Source: Acidimicrobiia bacterium (GTDB lineage: Bacteria; Actinomycetota; Acidimicrobiia; Acidimicrobiales; Aldehydirespiratoraceae). Taken from it: a stretch of 64,000 nucleotides of DNA. Below the pieces are notes generated by a model. That model was not told where the DNA came from and did no database searches. It saw only the letters and a list, made by a program, of their open reading frames with translations. The DNA lies in assembly GCA_022819505.1 (NCBI GenBank), contig JAJEHD010000021.1, forward strand, positions 1 through 64,000. Reading direction: 5' to 3'. Position 1 is the first letter of the stretch, and the number at the start of each line of letters is the position of its first letter. A program made the translations under genes and the position numbers. This document shows positions 33,787-44,606 of this stretch, one piece after another.

Positions 33787-34209
33787 ATGACTGTGCTTTC
33801 AATACGTTTCAAACGCCTTGGTGTCTACGAGCGGCTCAAGCGGAGTGCGGCCCAGCAAGGCGAATCGATTTCTTCAGCGGCGGAGCGGCTGATCGACGAG
33901 GGTCTGCGCATGGAGGCCTACCCCGGGATCGTCTTCCGCGACGGGCCGACCGGCAAGCGCGCCGCGCTGGCCACCGGGCCCGATGTTTGGCAGGTCGTCC
34001 CGCTGCTCAAGGGTCTTGAGGGAAGCCTCGAGGAGCGGATCGCGGCCATAGCCGAGCAGCTCTGGCTCAACGAGATGCAGGTCCGCGCGGTCAGCCGGTA
34101 CTACGCCGAGTTCACCGACGAGATCGACGCTGAGATCGCAGAGAACGACGAGATCGCCGACCGCGAGTTGGCCGCCTGGGAGAACGAGCGCAAGCTGCTG
34201 ACGGGGTGA
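33787..34209 (+). CDS. antitoxin with RHH-like N-terminus (VapB45-like)
   Basis: The 140-residue protein starts MTVLSIRFKRLGVYERLKRSA and has a ribbon-helix-helix-like N-terminus. A GIVFRDGPTGKRAALATGPDVWQV segment and a helical DUF433-like part (about 75-120) follow, then an acidic tail. It overlaps the PIN-like toxin gene by 4 bases. The same pair organisation occurs in VapB45/VapC45 of mycobacteria. It should bind the operator just upstream. Confidence 0.65.
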   Translation: MTVLSIRFKRLGVYERLKRSAAQQGESISSAAERLIDEGLRMEAYPGIVFRDGPTGKRAALATGPDVWQVVPLLKGLEGSLEERIAAIAEQLWLNEMQVRAVSRYYAEFTDEIDAEIAENDEIADRELAAWENERKLLTG

Positions 34210-34586
34210 AGCTCCTCCTCGATGAGATGTACGCCCCCGGCGTTGCGGGCCTGCTGCGAGGCTGGGGGCACGACGCCGTCGCCGTCAAGGAGCGCACCGA
34301 CCTCATGGGGCTGCCTGACCAGCAGCTGGTACGGGCCGCGACAGCCGAAGGCCGGGTAATCGTCACCGAGGATGTGAGGGACTTCGCGGGGCTCCACTTG
34401 CGCTTCTCCGCCAGGGGGCAGACACATTCGGGGCTGATCTTCGCGCTGTCTCGCCGGTTTCCTCGCACCGCGCCAAACCATGGGCGCGTACTGGCTGACG
34501 CGCTCGCTGCCCTCCTCAGTGAGCACGGCGCCATGCTCGACGGTGTCGAGTCGTTCGTCTGGTGGCTCCAGCGCGCCGACCGCTGA
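34206..34586 (+). CDS. DUF5615 PIN-like ribonuclease toxin (VapC45-like)
   Basis: The 126-residue protein starts MKLLLDEMYAPGVAGLLRGWGHDAVAV. It has the acidic residues of the PIN-like fold in LLLDEM and in VIVTEDVRDFAGL. It belongs with DUF5615/Mut7-C-like RNases. The GTG start overlaps the antitoxin stop (GTGA). Confidence 0.75.
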   Translation: MKLLLDEMYAPGVAGLLRGWGHDAVAVKERTDLMGLPDQQLVRAATAEGRVIVTEDVRDFAGLHLRFSARGQTHSGLIFALSRRFPRTAPNHGRVLADALAALLSEHGAMLDGVESFVWWLQRADR

Positions 34587-34605
34587 ATCTCGGTAGCCGG
34601 TCGCG

Positions 34606-35016
34606 TCAGGGGCGTAGCTCGATGAAGCCCGCCGCCGTGAAGTCGTTGTCGAAGGCCAGGGCCTCGCGCAGCCGGCGGGCCCGCATTACCTCGAAGCTTG
34701 TGGCGTCCACGAAGGAGTAGACCCGTTCGTCGTGGCGTCGCAGCCAGCGCCATGCCCGGTCCTCCTCGTCGGCGGTCACCGCGTGCAGAGTGAGCCTTCC
34801 CGCTGACTCGATTGCCGCGACGCGGTCGAGGAAGCCGACTGCGGCGCGGTGGCCGTCTCGGGAGCGTAGGAAGGTCCATGTCTCACCCACCACCAGATTG
34901 GTGGTTAGAAGTCGCTCACCTTCACCGACGTGCGCAATCGTGTTCCGTACGGCGTCATGGCGGGAATCCTCTGGCAGAGTCCAGGCCACCCACCAGCTGG
35001 TGTCGACGAACTTCAC
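34606..35016 (-). CDS. VapC-family PIN-domain toxin
   Basis: The 136-residue PIN RNase has the acidic catalytic residues in MKFVDTSWWVAW (Asp5), NLVVGETWTFL (Glu45), YSFVDATSFEVM and AFDNDF. By family it cleaves tRNA or rRNA. It overlaps the antitoxin gene at its 5' end by 4 bases. It is convergent with the preceding toxin-antitoxin pair, so two modules sit back to back. Confidence 0.85.
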   Translation of the reverse strand: MKFVDTSWWVAWTLPEDSRHDAVRNTIAHVGEGERLLTTNLVVGETWTFLRSRDGHRAAVGFLDRVAAIESAGRLTLHAVTADEEDRAWRWLRRHDERVYSFVDATSFEVMRARRLREALAFDNDFTAAGFIELRP

Positions 35017-35243
35017 AGACCGTAGACGACCTCGTCGATTTCGCCGGGCTCGACGCTGATTCCAGGACTGCCGAAACCGGCCAGGTCAAGCCAGATATTT
35101 CCGGTCGGTTCGGACTCCACTGCAGGCAGGACCGCGGCCAGGCCTCGGCGGATCAGCTCGGACTTGGAGATGCCCAGCCGGCGTGCTTCGGCCGCGGCCT
35201 GGGCGTCGAGCTCCTCGGGCATAGTGATCGTCACCGCCTTCAT
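35013..35243 (-). CDS. VapB-type ribbon-helix-helix antitoxin
   Basis: The 76-residue protein starts MKAVTITMPEELDAQAAAEARRLGISKSELIRRGL, a classic RHH DNA-binding N-terminus, and has a C-terminal toxin-binding tail (WLDLAGFGSPGIS). ATG 35243 is preferred over an in-frame ATG at 35258. Confidence 0.8.
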   Translation of the reverse strand: MKAVTITMPEELDAQAAAEARRLGISKSELIRRGLAAVLPAVESEPTGNIWLDLAGFGSPGISVEPGEIDEVVYGL

Positions 35244-35286
35244 GGGCGCATTATACATATCTCACGTTGCAAGCACTACATAACAT

Positions 35287-36309
35287 CTAGAGCCGGTAGG
35301 CGCGGGTGGCGGTGCCGGAGAACAGCGCGTCCTGCTCGGTGTCGGTGTAGCCGGCGGCCATGATCTGGAACGCGTTCCACAGGACCGGGTAGGTCAGCGT
35401 CTGGCGGTCCACCGGGAAGTTGGACTCGAACATGCACCGGTCGGGGCCGAACGTGTCGATGCAGAACCGCACGTCGTCGCCCCAGTAGGCGGCCACCTCC
35501 TCGGAGCCGGGCGGGACCTCGGCCGCGGCCCAGCCGGTGGCGTAGTACATGTCCATCCCGATCCCGCCCACTTTGAGCACCACGTTCGGGCACGCCGCCA
35601 CCAGACGCATCGAGGCCCGCCAATCGGCCCGGGCCTGCTCGCGGGCCCGACCGTAGGGACCGATCGCCAGCGGCCCGCCCAGGTGGTTCAACACGATCGT
35701 CACCTCCGGCACCACCTGGGCCAGCCCGGCCAGTTCGGGGAGCTGGGGATGGAACAGCCAGGCGTCGAAGCTGAACCCCATCCGGGCCAGCGTGCCCGCC
35801 CCGGCCTGGAACTCCGGCGTGGCCATCATGTGCTCGAACGAGCCGTGGTGGCTGTCGTGGATCTCGTCGCTGGGGTCCCAGCCGGTGGCGTGGCGGATCC
35901 CCCGGAACCGGCCCCCGCCGGCCTCGTCGTGGGCGGCCAGAACCTCCTCGACGGCCTCGCCCCGCAGCAGGTCGGCATGGCTGACGATCCCCGCGATGGT
36001 CGGCCCGCCAGCCCCGCCCGCAGCGTCCGTGTAGTCGGCCTGACCGGCCACGAACGCGGTCTCGCCCACTGGCCGCAGGTGAGGCTCGCGTTCGGGGTCG
36101 TAGTTCGACAGGCAGTCCACGAACACGCTCTTGACCACGTTGTGGGAGCCGGTCATGTCCTCCAGCAGCTGCGGCGCCAGATACGGGCCCATGAGCCCGC
36201 CCCACTGGCCCCCGTGCCACAGATGATGATGAGCGTCGACGATTGGGCGCGCAGGGTCCAGAGCCTCCTCGCGCCGCAGAGCCAGCCAGTCGAACCGGTC
36301 CAGCTCCAT
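35287..36309 (-). CDS. amidohydrolase-2 family hydrolase (COG3618)
   Basis: The 340-residue TIM-barrel metal hydrolase has IVDAHHHLW (about 23-31, the first metal ligands), a middle GIRHATGW strand, ITIVLNHLGGPLA-like barrel strands and a late CMFESNFPVDR (Asp ligand). Relatives include lactonases and L-fuconate-type hydrolases; the substrate is unknown. It lies 145 bp downstream of the nucleoside ABC permease gene on the same strand and may be part of that transcription unit. ATG 36309 is used; a GTG at 36399 would add 30 Arg/Glu-rich residues. Confidence 0.75.
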   Translation of the reverse strand: MELDRFDWLALRREEALDPARPIVDAHHHLWHGGQWGGLMGPYLAPQLLEDMTGSHNVVKSVFVDCLSNYDPEREPHLRPVGETAFVAGQADYTDAAGGAGGPTIAGIVSHADLLRGEAVEEVLAAHDEAGGGRFRGIRHATGWDPSDEIHDSHHGSFEHMMATPEFQAGAGTLARMGFSFDAWLFHPQLPELAGLAQVVPEVTIVLNHLGGPLAIGPYGRAREQARADWRASMRLVAACPNVVLKVGGIGMDMYYATGWAAAEVPPGSEEVAAYWGDDVRFCIDTFGPDRCMFESNFPVDRQTLTYPVLWNAFQIMAAGYTDTEQDALFSGTATRAYRL

Positions 36310-36454
36310 TAGAACAGGCGCGGGTAGGCGCAAGCCGGTCGTGCCGGAGTTGGGTGTCTCCCGCTCTCGTTCGCGGCGCTCACGGGCCGCTCGGGCCACG
36401 GCCCCACCCGTATGGACCGGGTTCGCTCACCGACCCGCGGGGCCTCTTGCGCCC

Positions 36455-37402
36455 TCAGCGGATCTCCCGCGAGTAGGGGACCGCCAGGGCCGACGGCGCG
36501 CTGTACTTGCGGGCCGCGGCCGGGCGGGCCGAGATGATGATCAACGCCACGATCGTCAGCACGAACGGCAAGGCGTTCAGCACGTCGGAGGGCACCGAGG
36601 CGCCCAGGATCTGCAGCGTGAACCCCAGGTTGCGCAGCGCTCCGAACACGTAGGCGGCCACCAGGGCCCGCCACGGCCGCCACCCGGCGAAGGTCACCAG
36701 CGCGAAGGCGATCCAGCCGAGCCCGGCGGTGATGCCGTGCTGATAGGTGGCGAAGATCTCGGCCATCAGGTACGTGCCGCCCATCCCGGCTCCGGCCCCG
36801 CCGATCATGGTGTAGACGTAGCGGGTGACCCCCACCGAGATGCCCACCGTGTCGGCCGTGGCCGGATCCTCGCCGACGGCTCGCACCGCCAGACCGGCCC
36901 GGGTCCGGAACAGCCAGAACGCGGCCGCGGCCACCAGCAGCCACGACAAGTAGACCACCCAGTCGTGGCCGAACACCAGCGGGCCCACCAGCGGCAGCTC
37001 CTGCATCCCCTCCCCGAACACCGGCTCCAGCGACGACTGCGGGCGCGCGTAGATGAGTGCCGAGTCGTTCGAGCTGCCGACGAAGCCCGCGAACCCGGTA
37101 CCGGTGATGACCAGGGCCAGCCCGGAGACGATCTGGTTGACCCGCAGGGTGACGGCCAGGTAGGCGTGGATCAGAGCGAACAGGGCGCCGACACCCCCAC
37201 CCACCGCAAGCGCCAGCGCCATGGAAGGGTGCTGGGTGCTCATCCAGAATCCCACTACCCCGCCGCCGAGCATCATCCCCTCCACACCGAGGTTCATCAC
37301 CCCGGAGTGCTCGGTCATCATCTCCCCCAGCCCGGCCAGCAGGATGGGCGTGCCGATGACGATCGCCGAGGCGAGGGACAGCAGCAGGACGGAGTCGTTC
37401 AC
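36455..37402 (-). CDS. nucleoside-type ABC transporter permease (NupQ/YufQ-like)
   Basis: The 315-residue permease of the BPD_transp_2 family has about eight membrane helices. Family marks are GLGEMMTEHSGVMNLGVEGMM near the start and LAVRAVGEDPATADTVGI in the loop before the last helices. Its start overlaps the stop of the partner permease gene (ATGA, 37399-37402). It forms the membrane channel with the 37399-38538 product. Confidence 0.85.
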   Translation of the reverse strand: MNDSVLLLSLASAIVIGTPILLAGLGEMMTEHSGVMNLGVEGMMLGGGVVGFWMSTQHPSMALALAVGGGVGALFALIHAYLAVTLRVNQIVSGLALVITGTGFAGFVGSSNDSALIYARPQSSLEPVFGEGMQELPLVGPLVFGHDWVVYLSWLLVAAAAFWLFRTRAGLAVRAVGEDPATADTVGISVGVTRYVYTMIGGAGAGMGGTYLMAEIFATYQHGITAGLGWIAFALVTFAGWRPWRALVAAYVFGALRNLGFTLQILGASVPSDVLNALPFVLTIVALIIISARPAAARKYSAPSALAVPYSREIR

Positions 37403-38534
37403 GACGGGGCCGTCTCCACCTCGACCGGCCCCGGCCCCGGCCCGGCGGCCCGGCGCTGCAGCCGCAGGGCGTTACGCAGGAACCACTCACCGCCGACGAT
37501 GCACAGGAACAGGATCCCCTCCAGCAGGGTCACGATCTCCGACGGGATGCCCAGCACCTGAAGGCCCGGCCTGGCGTTGGTGAAGCTGGCCACCAGAATC
37601 GCCACCGGTATCACTCCCAGCGGCGAGAGCCGGGCCAGGGCCGCCACCACTATGCCGGCGAACCCGACCCCCAGGCTGAGCGCCCTCGGGTCGAGGTTGC
37701 CCAGCACGCCGCCGACCTCGATGCCACCGCCGAGACCGGCGAACGCGCCCGACACCATCAGCACCGACAGGATCTTCCGGTCGACCCGCATGCCCGAGTA
37801 GAGGGCCGCCCGCGGGGAGTCGCCGGTGACCCAGACCTCGAATCCCCACCGGGTGGAGCGCAGCCCCCACCACAGCACCCCGGCTGCGGCCAGCGCGATG
37901 AACAGGCCGATGTGAAGCCGTCCGGTGAAGCGGTGCAGGAACATCGAGTCGTCCAGGAACCGCCCCACCGGGAAGGTGGCCCGGCTCGGGTCGCGCCAGT
38001 GGCTGAAGCTGCTGAAGATCAGGTAGTTCATGATGCCCAGGGCCACGAAGTTGAGCATCAGGGTGGAGATCACCTCGTCGGTGTTGAGGTAGGCCCTCGG
38101 CAGGGCGGCCAGCGCAGCCCACAGCGCTCCGGCCCCCGCTCCGGCCGCCAGCATCAGCACGATGCCGACCGGACCGCCGATCCCTCGGTCCCCCAGCCAG
38201 AGCCCCAGGCCGCTGGACGCCACCGCGCCCAGGATGAGCTGGCCCTCGGCGCCGATGTTCCAGATCTTCATCCGGAACGCCACCACCGCGGCCAGACCGG
38301 TGAGGATGAGCGGCGTGGCCAGGACCAGCGTCCCGGTCAGCGCCAGCCTGCCGCCGAACCCCTTCCTGGCCATCTCGGTGTAGGCGAGGATCGGGTCCTG
38401 GCCGGCCGCCCAGATGATCACGGCCCCGACCAGCAGGCCGAAGGCCACCGAGGCGGTGGGCGCCGCCATCCGCACCAGCCGGGACGGGATCTGCTGCCGC
38501 TCGACGGTCAGCTCGAAGGCTCCGAGGGGCAGGC

Positions 38535-38538
<4 letters not shown>
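37399..38538 (-). CDS. nucleoside-type ABC transporter permease (NupP/YufP-like)
   Basis: The 379-residue partner permease has family segments KIWNIGAEGQLILGAVASSGLGLW and ALPRAYLNTDEVISTLMLNF, about ten membrane helices, and GVGFAGIVVAALARLSPLGVIPVAIL. Four-base overlaps at both ends show a single operon: substrate-binding protein, ATPase, permease P, permease Q. Confidence 0.85.
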
Positions 38539-40184
<1,646 letters not shown>

Positions 40185-40205
40185 CTCTTGAGGATCGAGT
40201 CAGAG

Positions 40206-40264
40206 TCGCCGTTCAGCGTCGCCGTAGCGTCGCCGTTCAGAGTCGCCGTTCAGAGTCGCCGTTC
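40206..40264 (-). repeat. 13-bp tandem repeat between substrate-binding protein and ATPase genes
   Basis: About five units of CAGAGTCGCCGTT (some shortened) fill the 88-bp gap between the binding-protein stop and the ATPase start. A gap between BMP and ATPase genes often carries a hairpin that raises BMP expression. Here it is a minisatellite. Confidence 0.65.
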
Positions 40265-40272
40265 GGCCTCGG

Positions 40273-41421
40273 TCAGCCGGCGGGGATCTCTCCGATGACT
40301 CCTTCGATCAGCCACTGGCAGCACAGGGTGCGCTCTTCCCAAGCGATCGTCGCGCCCTCGGCCACGACTACGTTGCCCTGGTTGTCCGTGATCGGACCGG
40401 CGAAGTAGTCGAACGTCCCGTCGACGATCTCCTCGCGGCGCTGCTCGACCAGCGCGATGGTCTCCGCGGTCACGGCATCGCCGAACGGCGACATCCCGAC
40501 CACGCCGTCCCTGAGGCCGCCGTAGGTCAGTGCCGGCTCCCACGTGCCATCGGCCAGCGCCTGCGCCTGGGACAGGTAGTAGGGGCCCCAGTTGAAGGTG
40601 AAGCCCGACAGCCAGGAGTTGGGCGCCAGGCCCGAGCCGTCGATCCCGTAGTGGATGTAGCCGATGCCGGCGCCTTCGGCCACGCTGGCCACCGCGGGGG
40701 CGTTCACCTCGGCGGCGAGAAGGTCGGCGCCGGCGTCGACGAGCGCCTGGGCCGCCTGCTGCTCGGCCGCCGGGTCGTACCAGCTGTTGACCCACACGAC
40801 CTGGGTCTCGATGTCGGGATTGATCTCCCGGGCGCCGATCATGAAGGCGTTGACGCCCCGCACGACCTCCTCGATGGCGAACCCGCCGACGTAGCCGATG
40901 AGCTCCACACCGGGCTGCGATCCGGCTACCAGGCCGTCGAGGTAGCGGCCGTCCTCGGTGGCGCCGTCGAAGTGACCGACGTTGTCGGCCGTCTGGTACC
41001 CGCCCCAGGAGAGGTAGACGGTGTCCGGGTAGTTGGGAGCGACCACCAGCACGTCGTCCTGGCACCAGGTGGTGCAGACCACCATGTCGTATCCCTGCGA
41101 GCCGAAGTCCTCGAAGGCGGCCTGGAATTCCGACCCCGGCGACAGGTTCTCCACGAACGTGGTCTCGATGCCGTCCATGTTGGCGATCAGGTACTGGCGG
41201 CCGTTCTCGTGAGCCTCGTTCCATCCGCCGTCGTCGATCTCGCCGTCGTACATGAAGGCGATGCGCAACGGCTCCGCCGGCGCCTCGGTTGTAGGGGCTG
41301 CCGTCGTGGCCGGTGCGGCGGTGGTAGCGGGAGCCGCTTCCTCAGCCTCGTCGTCGCCGCAGGCTGCCGCGACCAACGCCAAGGCGATGAGCACCACAAC
41401 TCCCAGTCGGAACCTTCGCAT
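40273..41421 (-). CDS. BMP-family substrate-binding lipoprotein
   Basis: The 382-residue exported lipoprotein has a lipobox ALVAAACG (Cys near 21), a Thr/Ala/Pro-rich tether (about 25-48), then a periplasmic-binding fold: RIAFMYDGEIDDGGWNEAHENGRQYL, VVCTTWCQDDV, GYVGGFAIEEVVRGVNAFMIGA. This is the PnrA/BmpA/NupN family that binds nucleosides, and some members bind nucleobases. AAGGAGGGCTGGG precedes the ATG. Its partner ABC genes follow on the same strand. Confidence 0.88.
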   Translation of the reverse strand: MRRFRLGVVVLIALALVAAACGDDEAEEAAPATTAAPATTAAPTTEAPAEPLRIAFMYDGEIDDGGWNEAHENGRQYLIANMDGIETTFVENLSPGSEFQAAFEDFGSQGYDMVVCTTWCQDDVLVVAPNYPDTVYLSWGGYQTADNVGHFDGATEDGRYLDGLVAGSQPGVELIGYVGGFAIEEVVRGVNAFMIGAREINPDIETQVVWVNSWYDPAAEQQAAQALVDAGADLLAAEVNAPAVASVAEGAGIGYIHYGIDGSGLAPNSWLSGFTFNWGPYYLSQAQALADGTWEPALTYGGLRDGVVGMSPFGDAVTAETIALVEQRREEIVDGTFDYFAGPITDNQGNVVVAEGATIAWEERTLCCQWLIEGVIGEIPAG

Positions 41422-41503
41422 CCCAGCCCTCCTTGATAGACCACTGTCTGGGCGGGCGAGAGCCTAGTCCTGCCCACCTGATGAGCCGCAATCGCGGGCG
41501 GGC

Positions 41504-41509
41504 TAGTGT
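41504..41509 (+). promoter_or_regulatory. -10 box (TAGTGT) of leaderless deaminase gene
   Basis: TAGTGT ends 8 nt before ATG 41518 and supports that start over the GTG at 41506. The divergent BMP gene starts at 41421, so both promoters share a 96-bp region. Confidence 0.4.
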
Positions 41510-41517
41510 CGGCGCTC

Positions 41518-42534
41518 ATGGCCGACTCAACGACTGACCCGACGACTGGACTTAGCGCACAGGACGAACGCCTTCTCCGGCGGTCCATCGAGGTGTCGGC
41601 CTCGGCGGTGGCCAACGGGAACATGCCCTTCGGCGCGCTCATGGCCGACCCCGACGGCAACGTCCTCCTGGAGGTGGAGAACACCGGCATCACCGGCCGC
41701 AACGACCTCAACCACGCCGAGACCGTCCTAATGAACATGGCGGTCACCACCCTCACGCCGGAGCAGATCGCCACCGCCACCCTCTACACGAGCTGCGAGC
41801 CGTGCGCCATGTGCGCCGGCGCCATGTACTGGGGCGGGCTCAACCGGATGGTCTACGGCATGAGCGAGCTCGACCTCCTGGAGATCACCAGCGCCGACCC
41901 CGACGACCAGAACATGCGGGGCGTGGGCTGCCGCAACATCTTCGACACCGGCCAGCGCCACATCGAGGTGATCGGCCCCCACCTCGTCGAGGAGGCCTCG
42001 GCCGTGCACATCGCCTTCTGGGCCGCCGGCGGTCCGCAGGACCCGACCCTCGAGTTGAGCTCTCAGGACGAGGCGCTGCTGCGGCGGGCCATCGACGTCG
42101 CCAGCCGGTCGGTGGACAACGGGAACCTGCCGTTCGGCGCGCTGCTGGCCGATCCTGACGGCAACGTGCTGCTGGAGGCCGAGAACTCCGACATCACCGG
42201 CAAGAGCACGCTCAACCACGCCGAGACCAACCTCATGAGGTTGGCGGTCGCCGAGCTCACCCCGGAGCAGATCGCCACCGCCACCCTGTACACGAGCTGC
42301 GAGCCGTGCGCCATGTGCAGCGGCTCCATGTACTGGGGCGGGCTGAACCGGATGGTCTACGGGATGAGCGAGCACCACCTGCTCGAGATCACCGGAGCCC
42401 ACCATCTGAACCCGACCATGCGGGGCGTCGGCTGCCGCAACGTCCTCCATAGCGGCCAGCGCCGCATCGAGGTGAGCGGCCCCCACCTGATCGAGGAGGC
42501 CTCCGTGATCCACCGCACCTACTGGAGTTCCTGA
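41518..42534 (+). CDS. two-domain CDA-fold nucleobase deaminase (internal duplication)
   Basis: The 338-residue protein consists of two complete copies of a zinc deaminase domain of the guanine deaminase/TadA type. The first has HAE (66-68) and SCEPCAMC with Cys96 and Cys99. The second has HAE (234-236) and Cys264/Cys267. Both keep the catalytic Glu and all three zinc ligands. Each unit includes NGNMPFGALMADPDGNVL-like and MYWGGLNRMVYGMSE segments. Usual family members are about 155 residues and dimerise, so this is a covalent dimer. It is divergent from a nucleoside-type ABC transporter, which suggests deamination of imported bases. Substrate not determined. Confidence 0.85.
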   Translation: MADSTTDPTTGLSAQDERLLRRSIEVSASAVANGNMPFGALMADPDGNVLLEVENTGITGRNDLNHAETVLMNMAVTTLTPEQIATATLYTSCEPCAMCAGAMYWGGLNRMVYGMSELDLLEITSADPDDQNMRGVGCRNIFDTGQRHIEVIGPHLVEEASAVHIAFWAAGGPQDPTLELSSQDEALLRRAIDVASRSVDNGNLPFGALLADPDGNVLLEAENSDITGKSTLNHAETNLMRLAVAELTPEQIATATLYTSCEPCAMCSGSMYWGGLNRMVYGMSEHHLLEITGAHHLNPTMRGVGCRNVLHSGQRRIEVSGPHLIEEASVIHRTYWSS

Positions 42535-42546
42535 GTCGAGGGGGGC

Positions 42547-42573
42547 TTGTTGTGGTCACTTCAGCCCGATAAT
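42547..42573 (+). promoter_or_regulatory. promoter with leaderless start
   Basis: TTGTTG (42547-42552), a 15-nt spacer and GATAAT (42568-42573) lie 8 nt before the ATG at 42582. GTCAC/GTGAC half sites flank the -10 box and may be the antitoxin operator. Confidence 0.45.
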
Positions 42574-42581
42574 GTGACTAC

Positions 42582-42854
42582 ATGGCTGTCGGGATTCGGG
42601 AACTGGTCGGCATTCGGGAACTGAAGGCCAAGCTGTCCGAGTACGTCAGCCGGGCCGCGAACGGCGAGCAGATTGTGGTCACCGACCGGGGCAAGCCGGT
42701 GGCCCGCCTCGTCGGTCTAGAAGGCGCTTCGATGATCGAGCGGGGCATCGAGGAGGGCTGGATCACTCCGGCCACCCGGACCCGCCTGGGCCCGGCTAAG
42801 CGCTTCTCCGCGCCACGCAGCACTGCCGACGCTCTCGACGAGGACCGCGGATGA
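42582..42854 (+). CDS. Phd/YefM-family antitoxin
   Basis: The 90-residue protein has the Phd core VGIRELKAKLSEYVSRAANGE, then QIVVTDRGKPVARLVG, and a disordered tail. The N-terminus carries a tandem duplication: GIRELVGIREL, from an 18-bp repeat (about 42589-42624). It overlaps the toxin gene by 4 bases. Confidence 0.85.
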   Translation: MAVGIRELVGIRELKAKLSEYVSRAANGEQIVVTDRGKPVARLVGLEGASMIERGIEEGWITPATRTRLGPAKRFSAPRSTADALDEDRG

Positions 42855-43252
42855 CCCTGTATGTGGATACGAGTGCGCTGCTGAAGCGCTACATCGTCGA
42901 GCGGGACTCCGATGTGTCCGACCAACTCATGGCCACCGATCCAGTGCTGGTGACGTCACGGTTGACCGAGGTGGAACTGCGCCGCAACCTGACCCGACTT
43001 CTGGACGGTGGCGAACTGCTGAGCGCACGCCGGCAGGTGCAGGCCGACCTGGACGCGTTCGCGCTCGTGAGCCTGGACGGCGTCACATGCAACGACGCTG
43101 CCCGAATTGCGGAGCAGACGCTGTGCCGCTCCCTCGACGCGCTGCACGTAGCCGCAGCCCGCCGCGCCGGGGCATCAACCACGCTTCTCACCTTCGATGT
43201 GCGCCAGGCCCAAGCCGCCCGCTCAGTCGGCCTCACCGTGATAGGCACATGA
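42851..43252 (+). CDS. VapC-family PIN-domain toxin
   Basis: The 133-residue PIN RNase has the conserved acidic positions in MTLYVDTSALLKRY (Asp6), SRLTEVELRRNL (Glu42-44), SLDALHVAAA and LTFDVRQAQAA. It is paired with a Phd-type rather than an RHH antitoxin. Confidence 0.85.
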   Translation: MTLYVDTSALLKRYIVERDSDVSDQLMATDPVLVTSRLTEVELRRNLTRLLDGGELLSARRQVQADLDAFALVSLDGVTCNDAARIAEQTLCRSLDALHVAAARRAGASTTLLTFDVRQAQAARSVGLTVIGT

Positions 43253-43269
43253 CTGAGTCGCCCCCGCCT

Positions 43270-43650
43270 CGGGGCTAGTGGTCGAGCCCCTCCAGCGGCA
43301 CCACAGTGTTGTCATCACAGTGACCAGATTCAAGGGGTCGTCGATCCAGTCCCAGTCGAACTCCACCCCGAGGCCGGACCCGGTGGGCACGTGCAGGCAG
43401 CCGTCGGCGTCGATGTCGGCCGGGTCCCAGTTGATCCCGTCCTCCGACGTGCAGCCCCGCACGTCCATGGGCTTGGCCCGGTAGCCGTACACGTTGAGCA
43501 CCCGCCCGTCCTGGAGCTGGATCATGTCGGCGGGATACCCACACAGCCTGGTCCGCGCGGGCGGCGCCCAGGTCACGCCGTCGTCCTCGGAGTGGGTCAC
43601 CCACTGGTAGTCGTAGCGGGCTGGGCGGGTCGGCGGTCTTGTCCCGGCCT
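43270..43650 (-). pseudogene. fragment of a sialidase/BNR-repeat-like gene
   Basis: Immediately after the DUF368 stop (43651), the minus strand encodes RYDYQWVTHSEDDGVTWAPPAR, then GYPADMIQLQDGRVLNVYGYR, then an RGCTSEDGINWDPADID segment. These are Asp-box-like pieces of a sialidase-type propeller. There is no proper start, the fragment is about 120 residues (the family is 350 or more), and a frame change near 43310 separates two possible ends. A gene remnant. Confidence 0.55.
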
Positions 43651-44595
43651 TCAGGCCCGGCCCGGTTCCGTCTTACGGGATAGGCGGGTGATGATCAGGA
43701 CCGCGGCGAAACCAACGACAGCCGCGACGGTTGGCCACAGCCACTCGCCGGCCGCGGGCCAGTCCAGGCCGGTGCCCGAGATGATCTCGTTCTCGTCGCG
43801 GCTGATCACGCCCACGCCGTTGGGCCAGGGCCACAGCACCCGCAGCGACCCGGCCATCAACCCCACCATCACCGCCATCACCGGGTTGCGGGCCCTGTCC
43901 AGCAGCCGTCCCAGCACTGTCGAGAACAGGGCCAGGCCCACCGCCGCCCCCGCCAGGAACACGGCTGCGTCGATGTAGCGGAGATCGGTCACCACGTTGA
44001 TGACCGCCCCGTACATCCCCAGCATCAGCAGCAGGAACGCGCCGGAGATGCCGGGCAGGATCATGGCGCACACCGCCACCGCGCCTGCCGCGGCCAGCAC
44101 CAGGAGCGACGGGTCGGCCACCGGGCCGGACTGCAGGCCCAGCAGGGCGAAGGTCCCGACCGCTGACGCCACCATCAGGGTGAGCCGGTCCCCGCCCCGC
44201 CACTCGAACAGCCGGCACGCCGACACCGCCGACGCGGCCACCAGACCGCAGAACAGGCCGGCCATCGTCTCGGGATGCTCCTCCAGCAGGGTCTCGATCA
44301 CTGAGGCCAGCAGCACGATGGTTGCCAGGATCCCGGCCAGCAGCGGCACGACCAGCCACCAGTCCACTCCGGCCAGCCGCTGCCCGCAGCCTCGCCAGTC
44401 GCCCCGCAGCAGCCGTCCGGCCGCGGCCGAGGCCCCCCGGATGGCGTCCACCAGCCGCTCGTAGATGCCCAGAACCACCGCGATCGTGCCGCCCGACACG
44501 CCCGGCACCACGTCGGCCGCCCCCATGGCCACCCCCCGGGCCAGCCCGACGACGGCACGCCGTCCCGGCCCCCAGCCCGTCTCACCCCCGCTCAT
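43651..44595 (-). CDS. DUF368/PopT-family undecaprenyl-phosphate transporter
   Basis: The 314-residue membrane protein has about eight helices and the diagnostic duplicated loops: GAADVVPGVSGGTIAVVLGIYERL near the start and MILPGISGAFLLLMLGMY in the middle. DUF368 proteins have been shown in other bacteria to move undecaprenyl phosphate back across the membrane for cell-envelope synthesis. Length is normal. Confidence 0.85.
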   Translation of the reverse strand: MSGGETGWGPGRRAVVGLARGVAMGAADVVPGVSGGTIAVVLGIYERLVDAIRGASAAAGRLLRGDWRGCGQRLAGVDWWLVVPLLAGILATIVLLASVIETLLEEHPETMAGLFCGLVAASAVSACRLFEWRGGDRLTLMVASAVGTFALLGLQSGPVADPSLLVLAAAGAVAVCAMILPGISGAFLLLMLGMYGAVINVVTDLRYIDAAVFLAGAAVGLALFSTVLGRLLDRARNPVMAVMVGLMAGSLRVLWPWPNGVGVISRDENEIISGTGLDWPAAGEWLWPTVAAVVGFAAVLIITRLSRKTEPGRA

Positions 44596-44606
44596 CGCCT
44601 AGCCCT

